From Clonostachys chloroleuca (lineage: Eukaryota; Ascomycota; Sordariomycetes; Hypocreales; Bionectriaceae), in the NCBI GenBank assembly GCA_037952775.1, contig JBANAY010000001.1, positions 4,588,001 through 4,652,000 on the forward strand: a stretch of 64,000 bases of DNA. The letters are read 5' to 3'. The position numbers were made by a program, and so were the translations under genes. Positions 36,701-47,273 of this stretch are shown one piece after another (within the stretch, counting starts at the first letter, position 1; every line of letters starts with the position of its first letter). Under the pieces are notes generated by a model. That model did not search any database, was not told the DNA's origin, and saw only the letters and a program-made list of their open reading frames with translations.

Positions 36701-38378
36701 TGAAGCTCGCGTGGGAAGAAAAGGGTGTTTATTTGACCGATAATATGACTTTTGGAGGTGCCCTATGCACCATGCGTTACATGGCGTTGTAGTGCCTAGA
36801 TCAATCAGCCTTACTACATAGGTGTTGATGAATAAATAAAAGCCTGATCGAAAACTTCTCATTTCGACTTTTTCCTCTTCTAGTTAGATTTAGATTCAAA
36901 TACTTGTTTTGAACTATCTGCCGGCAACGAAACTGATCTGTAGCTCTGCAGTTACACGAAAAGCTATGAAGAATTTACTTTCCCAAGCAGTATAACAGTT
37001 AAATTTGGTAGCTGGCTTGAATGAAAAACTCATAGACAATCCAGAATGGGCACTTCGTTAATAGCTGTATTGAGAAAAGATATCGCAGTCTACCATCGGT
37101 ACTTTTTCAGCCAGCGGAACATGTTGGTCCACATGTCCTTTATGGGGCGGCACAATGTGACGCCATGCGGATATACAAGTACACACCACATGAATCGTCA
37201 AATTTTCAAAACTTCATAAAGCTAGCATTGCTTTCCTTAAAGGCATAAATGTATTTCGGTCGATCAAGGAGGATCGATGCCAAAACGAAACAAGTCAGCC
37301 ATTCTCAGGAGCAATGAGATCAAATCAACACTATGGTAGGTAATAAGAACAGAATGCTCAGTCTTATTAAGCCGATTCCTCTCAGCAGCAATATCTAAGG
37401 AGATAAACCCAGACCTTAATTGACTTCTACTATCTAACTATTTATTGGTCCAAGGGTAGATGTAATGTAAAGCGGTGAGTAGCGCGTGATATTTATCACG
37501 TACTGCCAGGGGAAAGCGGCCGAGTAGTAAAGACGCCAATCGGATTTGTTGACCTCTGGCAATCGGAGCGTGACAAATGAACTTAATTCTTGGCATATAC
37601 GCTCTCTGGATTAGAGTGAGGTGGTATTGTAGAATGGCAGCATTGACAACGGATGCAGGTCTTTACTCCCCACAGGGGTACAATGCAAAAGAATGTAACT
37701 CTATTCACCTTGAGTGGGATGAATTTGCTGAAGTAATTATTAAAATTATCCCACAAGCTTCCCGAAGCAAATGACGTATTTTTTTTTTGTCCGTCTCATT
37801 GGCCAAGGCCGATCCAAGTGTTGTGGTTTGATCTTACTTTTAATGTCGTTCCGTCAATTGCTCCTATCATTTCTAAAATGACATTTACTTCGATTAATTT
37901 TAAGACTCAAGATACCTTATAGCTATAACTTGCATCACTTCCTCTACGATCTAGAACCACGATAGGTGGTGGGCTGGATTCCAGGAATAAGAATAATACC
38001 AGAACATTTTGATCACGGACCAAAGCGGTCCCGATCATCATACCATAATAGTTCACAGCTTCCTGATTCATAGTCTCCATGGCAAACACGTTCGACCTCT
38101 ACTCCGCTTTTCATATATCCGGGTTACCATAGCTCGTATAACTCATCCATGTTCTGTCCGAAAAGGCAGCTTGGCAAACGTCAAGGTCGTGTGCTACGAT
38201 GTTACCCTCATCGAGCCTTTCCTTGTTTCATTATCAATCAGACCATCGCGCATGATTATAAAACTATTAATTAACTACCAGTTTCTCCCTTCACCGCCCG
38301 CTTCAATATCCCCAAATCTCGGCATTTAAGTCTTGGAACCCTGCAACTCAGTCTCTGTCTCGCCATTGATTAATCAAC
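33771..38378. other. 4.6-kb stretch without a convincing gene
   Basis: The first 2.4 kb is GC- and pyrimidine-rich with many overlapping open frames on both strands (for example 35377-35948) that lack any recognisable domain; it likely holds the ATPase promoter and long leader. The remainder, from about 36200, is AT-rich with stops in all frames. The final 100 bp precedes the secreted-protein gene at 38379. Confidence 0.4.
35957..35964. promoter_or_regulatory. GAGGCCTC palindrome upstream of the first P2C ATPase
   Basis: A perfect 8-bp palindrome, also found three times just upstream of the second P2C ATPase gene. It lies about 2.2 kb from the ATPase start, so relevance is uncertain. Confidence 0.2.
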
Positions 38379-39333
38379 ATGAGAGTCCCGGTTACTGTTC
38401 TCGCCGCTGGCTTGCAAGCAGCTACTACTTTGGCTTCCCCGCTGACTTCAGTGGTCGATGCTGCTAAAGCCGAAATCCAAGGTCTGGTTCAGGTATGTAT
38501 ATAGCATTGCGTGGTTTGCGGAGTTGGGGTTTCCCTCGTTGATCTTTCCCTAAATTACGAGGCTTTTATCTCATGCCAGATTCTTCTTTTCGGTCTTAGT
38601 GTCCAACGACTAATGCAAATTTCGTCTTTAGGGTGGCTCCTCAGCTGTATCCGCAGTCTCCCAAGAGGCATCGTCGATATCAGCAAACAAGTATATTACC
38701 AGCGAGAACTGGGCTGGTGCCTCCAGAGCTGGAACAAACATCACCTTTTCGACTGCCACTGTAACCGTACCTAATTTCGAGACCGACCCAGATGGCTGGA
38801 CGACCGGGCTGGCCATTTTCGCCGGCCTAGATGGCTACTTCGGCTCCCCAGACAAGCTCACCCTGTCTGGAATTATCATTGCAGCGGTGAGAGGTGAGCG
38901 CCAATATCAATTTACCGCCCTCTGGAGGGTATTCCCCGACGGTGGGGGTTCCGAGAACGAAATCTCGTTTCCCATCCGCGCTGGCCACAAGATCCGATTG
39001 AGCCTCAACCGTCTTTCTGAAACCCGCATCAATGGCACGGTCGAGAATTTGAACACCGGCCAAACTGTCTACCGTATTCTGGACGCCCCCGAGCCATTCC
39101 CGGCCACTGACGCTTCCTGGGTGGTCAACAGGTACACAAGCATGGGCGACTGGATGAGATGGCTGGACTTTACCGATCCAATCAATTTCACTGATATCAA
39201 GGCCGCGAACGGTGATGGCACGACCCTCAACCTTGAGGGTGCCGATCTCCTTGATATTGTGCCAAGTGGGCAAAACGCTTTCACTAAATGCAGTATCGAT
39301 GGCCCCTCGGACTTGACCTGCCTGCACCCCTGA
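38379..39333 (+). CDS. Secreted peptidase G1 (eqolisin)-fold protein, probably catalytically inactive
   Basis: Exons 38379-38492 and 38632-39333, with an in-phase GTATGT...TTAG intron, give 271 residues. Residues 1-19 are a signal peptide. ENWAGASRAGTNITFSTATV, then GLDGYF, FTALWRVFPDG, and the run RINGTVENLNTGQTVYRI match the glutamic-peptidase (G1) beta-sandwich. In that family the catalytic Gln sits in a CQTAILQTG-like strand after GIDGD, and the catalytic Glu in an AE(F/W)I(I/V)E strand. Here the first region reads SPDKLTLSG and the second ASWVVNR, so both expected residues appear absent. The fold may be kept for binding or inhibition. An alternative is a diverged active site that my alignment by eye misses. 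The end CSIDG..DLTCLHP resembles the family's C terminus. Confidence 0.75.
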
Positions 39334-40429
39334 TCACACTGGGCCCATTGAATCGTTTGCATCTATTGGTTTGGTCTGATAGTTTCAAGAGGTAGAAGTT
39401 CACATGATATCGTGAAAAGAGACTTGCCTGTGTGCGAAGGTGAATATATAGCATATGGATTGACTGGCAGATGTAGAAGACCAGATAGGATTGAACGTGA
39501 TCTCTTCTTCGTTCAAGATATATTGATGTTAAATTTGGTGTTTTTACAATGCGCAGCAAGAAATATAGACTCGGATTATATGTTAGCAGATTGTACGTTA
39601 CACTCCAAAGTTCATATCAATTCATTTCGATTAATTCACGATACAGCATAATTACGTGAAGATAAAGCTAACATTTTATCTCTGAGTCTGAGCGCAAGGT
39701 CCAGAAATCCCAGGCACAATCCCATGAAACCAAATCGTTCGATCCTAGACAGTCATAACCAATAATCCAGTGCTTGAACACATCCAGATGAGGGACAATA
39801 TCAGCGGCAACCGGCGGACGCCTACGAAAGAGATATCAATGTAGACAGTCTAACACCTCCCCATCTCTGTCTTCACTATTCTTGTTCGGAAATAGAGTTT
39901 CCAAAAACCCTCCCTATGAGAAGTCACACGGGATAATGCCATAATGTACTACGTGAGCCAAGTAAACGAGATGAATAACACATCTGAAGTGAAAGCTATT
40001 CCATTTTGAGAACAACTGAGCCCATTGAAAAGGGAACAATTTACTCTCGAAAGACAACCCGGTGGCAGGGTGACCTAGTCATCATCCAGCAGGGGCGAGG
40101 TTAGCCTCGTGTTCAGGTAGTTGCTCAGCAATATCATCGTGACCGTACCGAAGAGAGTTTGAGTATAGAGTTAAACAGCAATGGAAGATACCAGACCCGA
40201 CAACTTAATACAATGAATACGAAGGTCAATATAAGCTTCGCTAGCCTAAGGCTGTAGTTATACAGAAGGAAAAGTCTATAAAACTTTAGACCGATAACTC
40301 ACTTGCCGTCAGGACGAGCTGCTCGTCAAATGACTATTTAAGCCACCCTCTTTCACCTGGCTTCCTCCGTACACTCGTCTTACGCCAATCCAAAAAATTC
40401 AACACACCAAGCTCGAGGCGACCAACCAA
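39334..40429. other. Intergenic region; promoter-like end
   Basis: AT-rich spacer with no gene seen. A TATTTAAG string near 40335 and a CT-rich leader precede the small open frame at 40430. Confidence 0.4.
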
Positions 40430-40576
40430 ATGAGTACCAGTAGCCCCTTGTCCAGGGCACTAACTATGATACATCCGTATCCTTCGCTATTTATCCCGAC
40501 GATCAGGACACACACCATGCCAGACAACAGCATCTCAGTGCCTTCTCTCAAAGGCGAGAAGATCACAGTCTTCTAG
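40430..40576 (+). CDS. Small open frame of 48 codons, possibly the truncated start of a lost gene
   Basis: ATG at 40430 has a good start context (ACCAAATG) and lies about 95 bp after a TATTTAAG string and a pyrimidine-rich leader, a typical fungal promoter layout. The 48-residue product includes an inner Met followed by PDNSISVPSLKGEKITVF and then stops at 40576. It ends 14 bp before the stop codon of the convergent NLR-like gene. The sequence looks like the N-terminal part of an enzyme rather than a finished protein. It could be a genuine micropeptide, a truncated gene, or chance. Not recognised. Confidence 0.3.
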   Translation: MSTSSPLSRALTMIHPYPSLFIPTIRTHTMPDNSISVPSLKGEKITVF

Positions 40577-40589
40577 CGTACAATAAAGC

Positions 40590-43500
40590 CTAAGATTTAA
40601 ACAAGAGATCAAAGATAAACTGCTCGCGCAAAGGAAGTCCCAATTCAGTAGCTTCATCAGACGGATCAGACTGATGATCATCGTGACCGCAATGTGTAGC
40701 CGCCCGGAGAGCCGTCCCAAAATCACCCCCTGTTATACTCACATCCGCGCCCCGATCGAGCAACAGCTGAACAATCTCACTGTGGCCGTGTCTCGCCGCT
40801 GCCTGAAGCGCCGTTCCCTCAAAACCACCAATTGCATTCACATTAGCATCGTACTCAAGCAACCGATGGACAATCTCACTATACCCTTCTGCCGCAGCTA
40901 TTGTAAGCGCCGGTCCCTCAAATTGATCGCCAGTTTCATTGACCTTGACACCATGTTGTAGGAGTTGCAGCACAGTATCATGTCGACCATGAAACACAGC
41001 TGCTTGGAGTGCTGTCCTATTGTCATTATAACCTGTCACATTCACGTCGGCGCCTTCATCGAGTAATTGTTGCAATATTGTCACCTGACCGCCCAGTGCT
41101 GCCTGATGGAGTGCAAAGCCGTAAGAAAGTTCAGTCCCATTGACGTTGGCGCCATTTTGGAGGAGAAGTTGCACGATCTCGTTGCGGTTGGCATACACCG
41201 CAGCACACAGCGGTGTTCCCTCATGAGCCTCACTGTATGAATCAATGTCTGCGCCGTAGTCAATAAGCTGTTGAATCATGCCCTCATGGCCACCGTTTAC
41301 TGCTTCATGGAGTGTCCCAGCTACATTTGGGTCAGCCCCTAGATCCAACAACTGCTCAACGATGTGTCCAAAACCCTTTGTAACAGCTTGGTACAAGGCT
41401 GACCCGTGGCGTTTGCTCCTTGCATCAACATTAGCACCGTGCTCGATAAGCTGTTGAGCAATTTTTATGCGGCGGTGCGCCAAAGCTCCTTCGAGGGCCG
41501 TCTCATCTGAGCAGTCGCTGGTTGAAATGCCATTGACATCCGCGCCGTGCTTCAGTAATTGTTGCACCATTTTCCCATCACCGTATGATGCAGCTAGGTA
41601 GAGCGGTGTATTTCTCTCATTGAATATGTCTTCATTTGCACGTTCGTCACGTCGCCAATAGGAAGTCTTCCTAAAGCCTCGGTCTTCAGATACCAGGTCA
41701 ACGTCGGCCCCGTGCTCGAGCAGGCACTGCACCATGTTGCCATGGCCATAGTATACGGCGGCTTGCAAAGGTGTCCCCCCACATCTCCCGGCAAGATCAA
41801 GATCGGCACCATAGTTGATGAGCAGTTGAACGATGGTGTAATTACCGTGGCGCACGGCCGATCGGAGTGCTGTTCCGTCAAAGATCACTTCGTTGATGTT
41901 AGTCCCACGCTCTAAATAGTGCCTGGTGATTTCAACTTGGCCTCTCCCTATAGCTTCTCGCAGCACCGTCGTCCCGTCATAGGTAAGGCCGTCACCCGCA
42001 TTAACATCAGCTCCATGTTCAAGTAGACATCGGACAATCTCGGCGTGCCCCTGGTTGATGGCTACCCGAAGAGGCGTTCCAAATGTACTTGTCGCGTTGA
42101 TATCGGTGGTATGTTCAAGAAGCAACTGAACTATTTTTTCATCACCACGTCTTGTGGCGACATGGAGCGGGGTGTCTCCATCCACATTACGTGTATCAGT
42201 ATCAGCACCAGCCTGAAGGAGGAGGTGCACTATCTCGTCATAGCCATGGTCCAAGGCTACATGGAGCGACGTTCCGTACGCGCATTTGGCGTTGACATCC
42301 GCACCATCCTCGAGAAGTCCTTCAACAAGCCAATTCAACCCAAAACGTGAAGCATAATATAGCGTGGGAGGGGCAGGAAACCGACGGGTAGTAAACGGCC
42401 AAGGGGTATGTAAACGTTCAAACCAAAACCTGTCGCTCTCATTGTAGAGCGACCAATTAAGGTTGTATGCTGCGGACTTCATCAAATCCCAAATTAATGA
42501 TTTGCCTTCTCCAATATTCTGTGCAAGTCTAGCATGTTCTGGCCAGTACTGCGCCGAATACTGAGCCATTGGATACTGTCCTCCAATCGCTATTAGCACA
42601 TCCTCTGAGATCATTCCATCGTAGAATTCGTGTTCTCCGATCGTTATTAATACATCCTCTGAGATCATTCCATTAGAGAATTCGTCTGCATCGCTCTCAT
42701 CATATTCGTCTGCATCGCTCTCATCATATTCGTTGGTATCGCTCTCATTATGATATTCATCAGCATCAGCCCGCAGGGCTTTATTGATCGATGCTTCAAC
42801 TCCGAGTAAGTATGCAACACAGACCTTCACAATGGAAGCTCTTGCATTCGTTTCCAAGAAATCAAGTCTGATGTCTTTCATTCGCTCATCTTGTTGGAAG
42901 CGATCGGATATCAAATACTCCTTCACTGAGAAGTGCGCTAGTCTCAAATTTTTGAAACTCTCGATTTCCTGCTCGCCAGTTTCTTCGAGTCTATAAGTCA
43001 TGGTCACTAAGCTAGAGCAATAGCTCAAGACCTCCTCTGGAATTGGCATTCTATCCTCTGGGTTGAAGTATGGTTTCTCATCAGTGTTGACTGCAATTGC
43101 ATCAACAGCCTCTTCGATTCGCAGAGGGCGTTCCGAAAAAGTTAGGAATTGGAGAAGCCGTATAGTATAATGTCGGTGATCGAGGGGTACGCTCTCCAGG
43201 ATTCGACTATAAGTTTGATCCAGCGTTCTCGGCAGAGACCCGAGTGCTCTTCTTAAGATTGGAGGATCCCGGCAATCTTTGAGAATATCAAACTGGCATG
43301 CAACCCAGCGATACCTAGGAAGATTAGAACATCCACAAAGCTATTACATAGAAAACTCACATGCCATTCGCCTTTGAACTAAGCGCGAATATAATTTCAT
43401 CTTGAATATCCATCCTTGAATGCCACCTAGATAGCTGCCTAACTCTCGCTACGATATATGAGTTGATATCGCCTTGTGTCAAATGACTCTCCAGAGGCAC

Positions 43501-45241
43501 CGGTATAACGCCAGCCCATGCGTCCATTCGTGACTGGATGGCATGTTCTGGGCGGCTTGTGGCAATTAAATGAATATTGTTCCACGATGATCGAATTCTA
43601 TCGATCCAGGAGAGCAGTCCTCTTGTATGGTGATCCTCCAATGTAGAGCTCTCATCAAGAGCATCAAGTAAGATATAGATCTTTCCTGCCTCCTGAGTCA
43701 TCATAAGGAAAGCATTTTCTAGCGATTGAGTGCTCGGTTGCCTTTCGCCATGCTTATTCTCAGAATACAGCAAGTCTAAGTGATGCTGGCTTGCCTTGTT
43801 GCGGTATAGCTGATAGCAAAGCGACCGGATCATATTTTGAAACGTTTGTTTGCCAGTATCGTTGAAATCAAAGTAAAAATAGAGAACAATTTCTTCCTTC
43901 TCCAAATCTTGAATTATAGTGGTGCTAAGGACCGTTTTCCCGCAGCCTGGTATACCATGAAGCCAGAGAAGAGAATTTTCTCTGTTCTTGCAGGACAGAT
44001 ACCTCGAATCTTGAAGTAGCCATTGGCCTGACCCGGCCTGACGTAGCTCGATGGCTTTGTTGAAATTAAGAGAAGGATCGGGAGGATCAAGCCATTGCCT
44101 TAGACACTCCAAGCGATTATCAATCTGAATGGCCTCAACAAGGCGTTGGGTAGTATTTGTTGAAGATTGAATATCCTCAAGCCTCTTATTAGCTGCACAT
44201 TGTTAGTACATTTGTGCATACTACCATTTGAACGTTCTACCAACCACTGTTCACAAACTCGTTCAGTTTCTTCTCGATGTTGACCTTGCTAGGTTGGATC
44301 CGGTGAAGAAGATCCCCTGTGTATGCAGCCGCCGTCATCGCTGCATATCCTTGCCATTCCTTGTTCTTATGAGTATCAGAGTAGTCGCAAATGCCGCGAA
44401 TAATCAAGCACGGGAACTGATTCATCAAGCCGGCTGCCTCCATTTCGAAACACAACACATCCATCTTTCTCGATAAATTATCCCGTACTACAGCGTCCTT
44501 CATTACCTGGTTGGCGGACGCTATTAACCCGTAATGAACCATGGGGTCATCCTCGCGTTCAGTCCTGGGGGGCCGGTGAACTATTTTTGACGGATCATTG
44601 GTATCAGTGCAGCATGCATCATCATGAATAACCTTTGACAAGTATAACCTGTCCGTCGCAATATCTGGTTGCTGGAACCTGTTCCTCAGTCGGCGGTTAT
44701 TATTGAGCACCTCCTCCACGGATTCACGAAGACGAGATCCCTTTCTCTCGTACTGTGTTCTCAGCCCACTGACTGCAGTTTGCAAGAGAGCCGGCGGCTG
44801 ATTTATGAATGAAGTGGCTTGAAAGTCTTGCCCCTGTATGGCCTTGCCATAATCATACTGAAATACAGCCCCGTGACTTCCCGTGACGGTGCTCACAACA
44901 ACGTCTCCTAGACGCACGTCATGTCTCTCGCTGGGCACGCCTCCCCCAATCCCAACCATTAGGCCGATTCGAAGATGGGGAAAGCTGCGTACCATATTGT
45001 TGGCGACACTGGTCGCATTGGCAATTCCATATTGCCCTTCGGGAAGCACCGCGATAACAACGTTGTGTTTTCCCACCCTTCCCAGGGCATAGTCATTGGT
45101 ATCGTTGGGTAGGGACTCAAGCGGCTCGTGCTCCTCGTCAAGGAACTCTTGGGCAGCTATGTACTCAGTGGTAATAGCGCATACCCAGCCAACCGTGTAG
45201 TCTTCGTGTGAAAATTCCGATTCTCTTTTCCTCTTCGGCAT
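40590..45241 (-). CDS. PNP-NACHT-ankyrin NLR-like receptor
   Basis: Three exons, 45241-44245, 44192-43361 and 43314-40590, give 1517 residues with all phases closed. Domains in order: purine nucleoside phosphorylase-like (about 12-320; GWVCAITTEYIAAQ, GIGGGVPS, CFEMEAAGL, IRGICDYSD); NACHT NTPase (about 360-690; Walker A GIPGCGKT at 412-419, Walker B ILLDALDE at 506-513); a winged-helix-like part with MYRWVACQFD and LAHFSVKEYL; an acidic repeat region (about 790-850); and about 16 ankyrin repeats plus a partial one (about 925-1490). This is the fungal NLR layout linked to non-self recognition and programmed cell death, where ligand binding to repeats triggers NTP-driven assembly. The start MPKRKRESEFSHEDYTVGW is the family's usual one; an upstream in-frame Met at 45328 is less likely. 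The gene appears intact. Confidence 0.92.
42585..42764 (-). repeat. In-frame tandem repeats in the NLR acidic linker
   Basis: A 54-nt period is seen between copies starting at 42586 and 42640 (shared CATCCTCTGAGATCATTCCAT core), followed by two perfect 24-nt units at 42681-42704 and 42705-42728 and a decayed third. Coding-strand products are repeats of SNGMISEDVLI and DESDADEY. Confidence 0.85.
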
Positions 45242-45722
45242 CGCAAAGATGGTAAATTTACGAGAGTAGTACGCGTAGTTCAGGCAATGTCTCTCAATAG
45301 GTTTGATAGCATAGAGAAGCTGGAGCATGGGCGTGGTTCAGATCTGTGAAACCAGAGTGACGTGAGAAAACTGGCCAGCTCACTCTTCCAGTGGACACGG
45401 TGGTCAGCTAAGGCTTCCACGTTGAACCTGATAGGCTGTGTGTTCTGCACATTGTGAGATTATCAGCCACACAGGTACTCTGCAAGTCGTGTGCATAATG
45501 GCCTAATTGGGATTATCTTGCTAATTCTCGGAAGAAATGTCGCCAAGACCTTTTCTTCTCTTTGTGTAAACTATTCGAGATATGAGTCATTCATGCGACC
45601 TCATAAGCACAGGCGGAGTTGCAACTCTCACCCAACACTGTCCAGCCCAGTCATCTACACAAGCGTGTTCTTTATCGTGCCCATAATTTATTGAGCGGGA
45701 ACGCAATCCTTGAATTACCGTC
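45242..45722. other. Divergent intergenic region between NLR and F-box genes
   Basis: 481 bp shared upstream region for two divergently transcribed genes. No gene seen. Confidence 0.5.
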
Positions 45723-47273
45723 ATGCCAGCGCAGCAGAAGAAGCGACAGTGGCCACGCACCGTCATGGCTCCCCCCAAGAAACCAACTACAGCTCTCAGA
45801 TTGAAGGCTGTGCCGCTGGAAATTGTTCAACAAATCATCCCTTTCTTGGATCCCATCGCACTGATTTCCCTCAGCCAAACGGGCAGATACTTCCGGCGCC
45901 TTATTAGTCCAGGAAGAGCAGAATTTGTCGATCGACTTTTAGCTCTTGAATGTCTAGACGAGTACGGGGGCTCAGCATCAATCATTCATGCTGGCGTATG
46001 CCCTCGCCCAGCCTCGAGCGCAGAGTGGGAGACAATAAGATGGGCTTGCACGAGCTGTATGCGGCTACTGCCGCATGATTGCTTTGAGAACCACGCACTC
46101 CTACGATTTGGATATCGGAAGCCAATCCCAGGGACACCAGCTGCAGAGACGACCACCAAGTGGAGGGCTTCGTTGCGGGGTAAGATCCGGGGAGGAAAGG
46201 CAATTAAACATGTACCACCGCTGGAGCTCAATCAAAGACGCAGGGGCCAGAGGGAGAAGGATGACTGGATGCATCCTACCAACGTGAGCAGGTATCTAGA
46301 CCGACTCCAAGAAGTTGGGATACATATCAAAGCCATAGCTGGCGAAGAATCACCGACACTGGAGGCCAAACAAGCTGCGATGGAGCAAGTCCTCGAGTCA
46401 TTACAGTTGCATCGGTGGGGATTCAAACGGCACCTTCGCAAGTGTAATGCATGTCGCTATCAAGCAGGACATTTGTATCAACATCCTATGCGGCCCGTCT
46501 CTGTACCTTACCTGCAGACGAGCAGACAGCTGCTCTATGCTGGCATGCTGGAACGATATTTCCCACAGTACTGGACTGTTCTGAAACATCAGAGGCCTCA
46601 ATTACCTTGGAATCGGACCATGGAAGTCTGGCCTACGTACATGGGGAGATGCCACACATGCAGGTCATGGCAAGAGATGAGATCATTTCGACTAGGGCTG
46701 ACGCGTAGTAATGGTTTGGACTTCACGGACAGAGTCTGGCATAATCACCATTGGGAGTGGTCTGACTACTTTGATTCCCTCGAGTGCAACCATTGCGTTG
46801 CGAAAACGCAGGGCCACGAGGCCCTTGGCAAGATACTATTGGAATGGATCAACGTCCTCGTTTCCAAAGAGGATCGATTTTACAATGATGTTGTCTACGA
46901 AGGTTTTGTGGAAGTAAGGGCGTCACTGGCGCGGCTGACATGTAACGGTCATACAGAGTCAGAACAACGTGGCCAGCTCGAGACCATGTTCGAGATTACT
47001 CCAAAAGGGAAAGCGGATTACCTTACAAGAGATGACGCGAGGGAGCTTCTCATGCGGCATCATGAGGGCATCAAGACTACCTGGGAGGATCTCCTGTCCC
47101 ACGATTCGGAATTTGCACTTAAATTCGGCGACGATAGTTTTGAGACGGGCTGGGTACGAAAGCTGCCAACGTACCAAGCGTACTTAGTATGGCTGGGTGA
47201 CACCTCGCGTGAACTAAACGAGAGGCCATTAGCCCTTGTTAGATGGGCGATTAGTAGACGCCAAGCTCAATAA
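45723..47273 (+). CDS. F-box domain protein
   Basis: A single open frame of 516 residues without introns. Residues 27-68 (LKAVPLEIVQQIIPFLDPIALISLSQTGRYFRRL) are an F-box, which links Skp1-Cul1 ubiquitin ligases to targets. Beyond this are Cys pairs CTSC (about 103), CNAC, CHTC and CNHC that could bind metal, and no leucine-rich or WD repeats. Such F-box proteins with a long Trp/Cys-rich tail are common and lineage-specific in filamentous fungi. The ATG at 45723 is followed by a second in-frame ATG at codon 15, which could also serve. It shares an upstream region with the NLR-like gene; any functional link is speculation. Confidence 0.8.
   Translation: MPAQQKKRQWPRTVMAPPKKPTTALRLKAVPLEIVQQIIPFLDPIALISLSQTGRYFRRLISPGRAEFVDRLLALECLDEYGGSASIIHAGVCPRPASSAEWETIRWACTSCMRLLPHDCFENHALLRFGYRKPIPGTPAAETTTKWRASLRGKIRGGKAIKHVPPLELNQRRRGQREKDDWMHPTNVSRYLDRLQEVGIHIKAIAGEESPTLEAKQAAMEQVLESLQLHRWGFKRHLRKCNACRYQAGHLYQHPMRPVSVPYLQTSRQLLYAGMLERYFPQYWTVLKHQRPQLPWNRTMEVWPTYMGRCHTCRSWQEMRSFRLGLTRSNGLDFTDRVWHNHHWEWSDYFDSLECNHCVAKTQGHEALGKILLEWINVLVSKEDRFYNDVVYEGFVEVRASLARLTCNGHTESEQRGQLETMFEITPKGKADYLTRDDARELLMRHHEGIKTTWEDLLSHDSEFALKFGDDSFETGWVRKLPTYQAYLVWLGDTSRELNERPLALVRWAISRRQAQ

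Noticed and set aside
45242..45328. Upstream Met of the NLR-like gene at 45328
   Set aside because: Family members begin close to the basic MPKRKRE segment, so 45241 was preferred.
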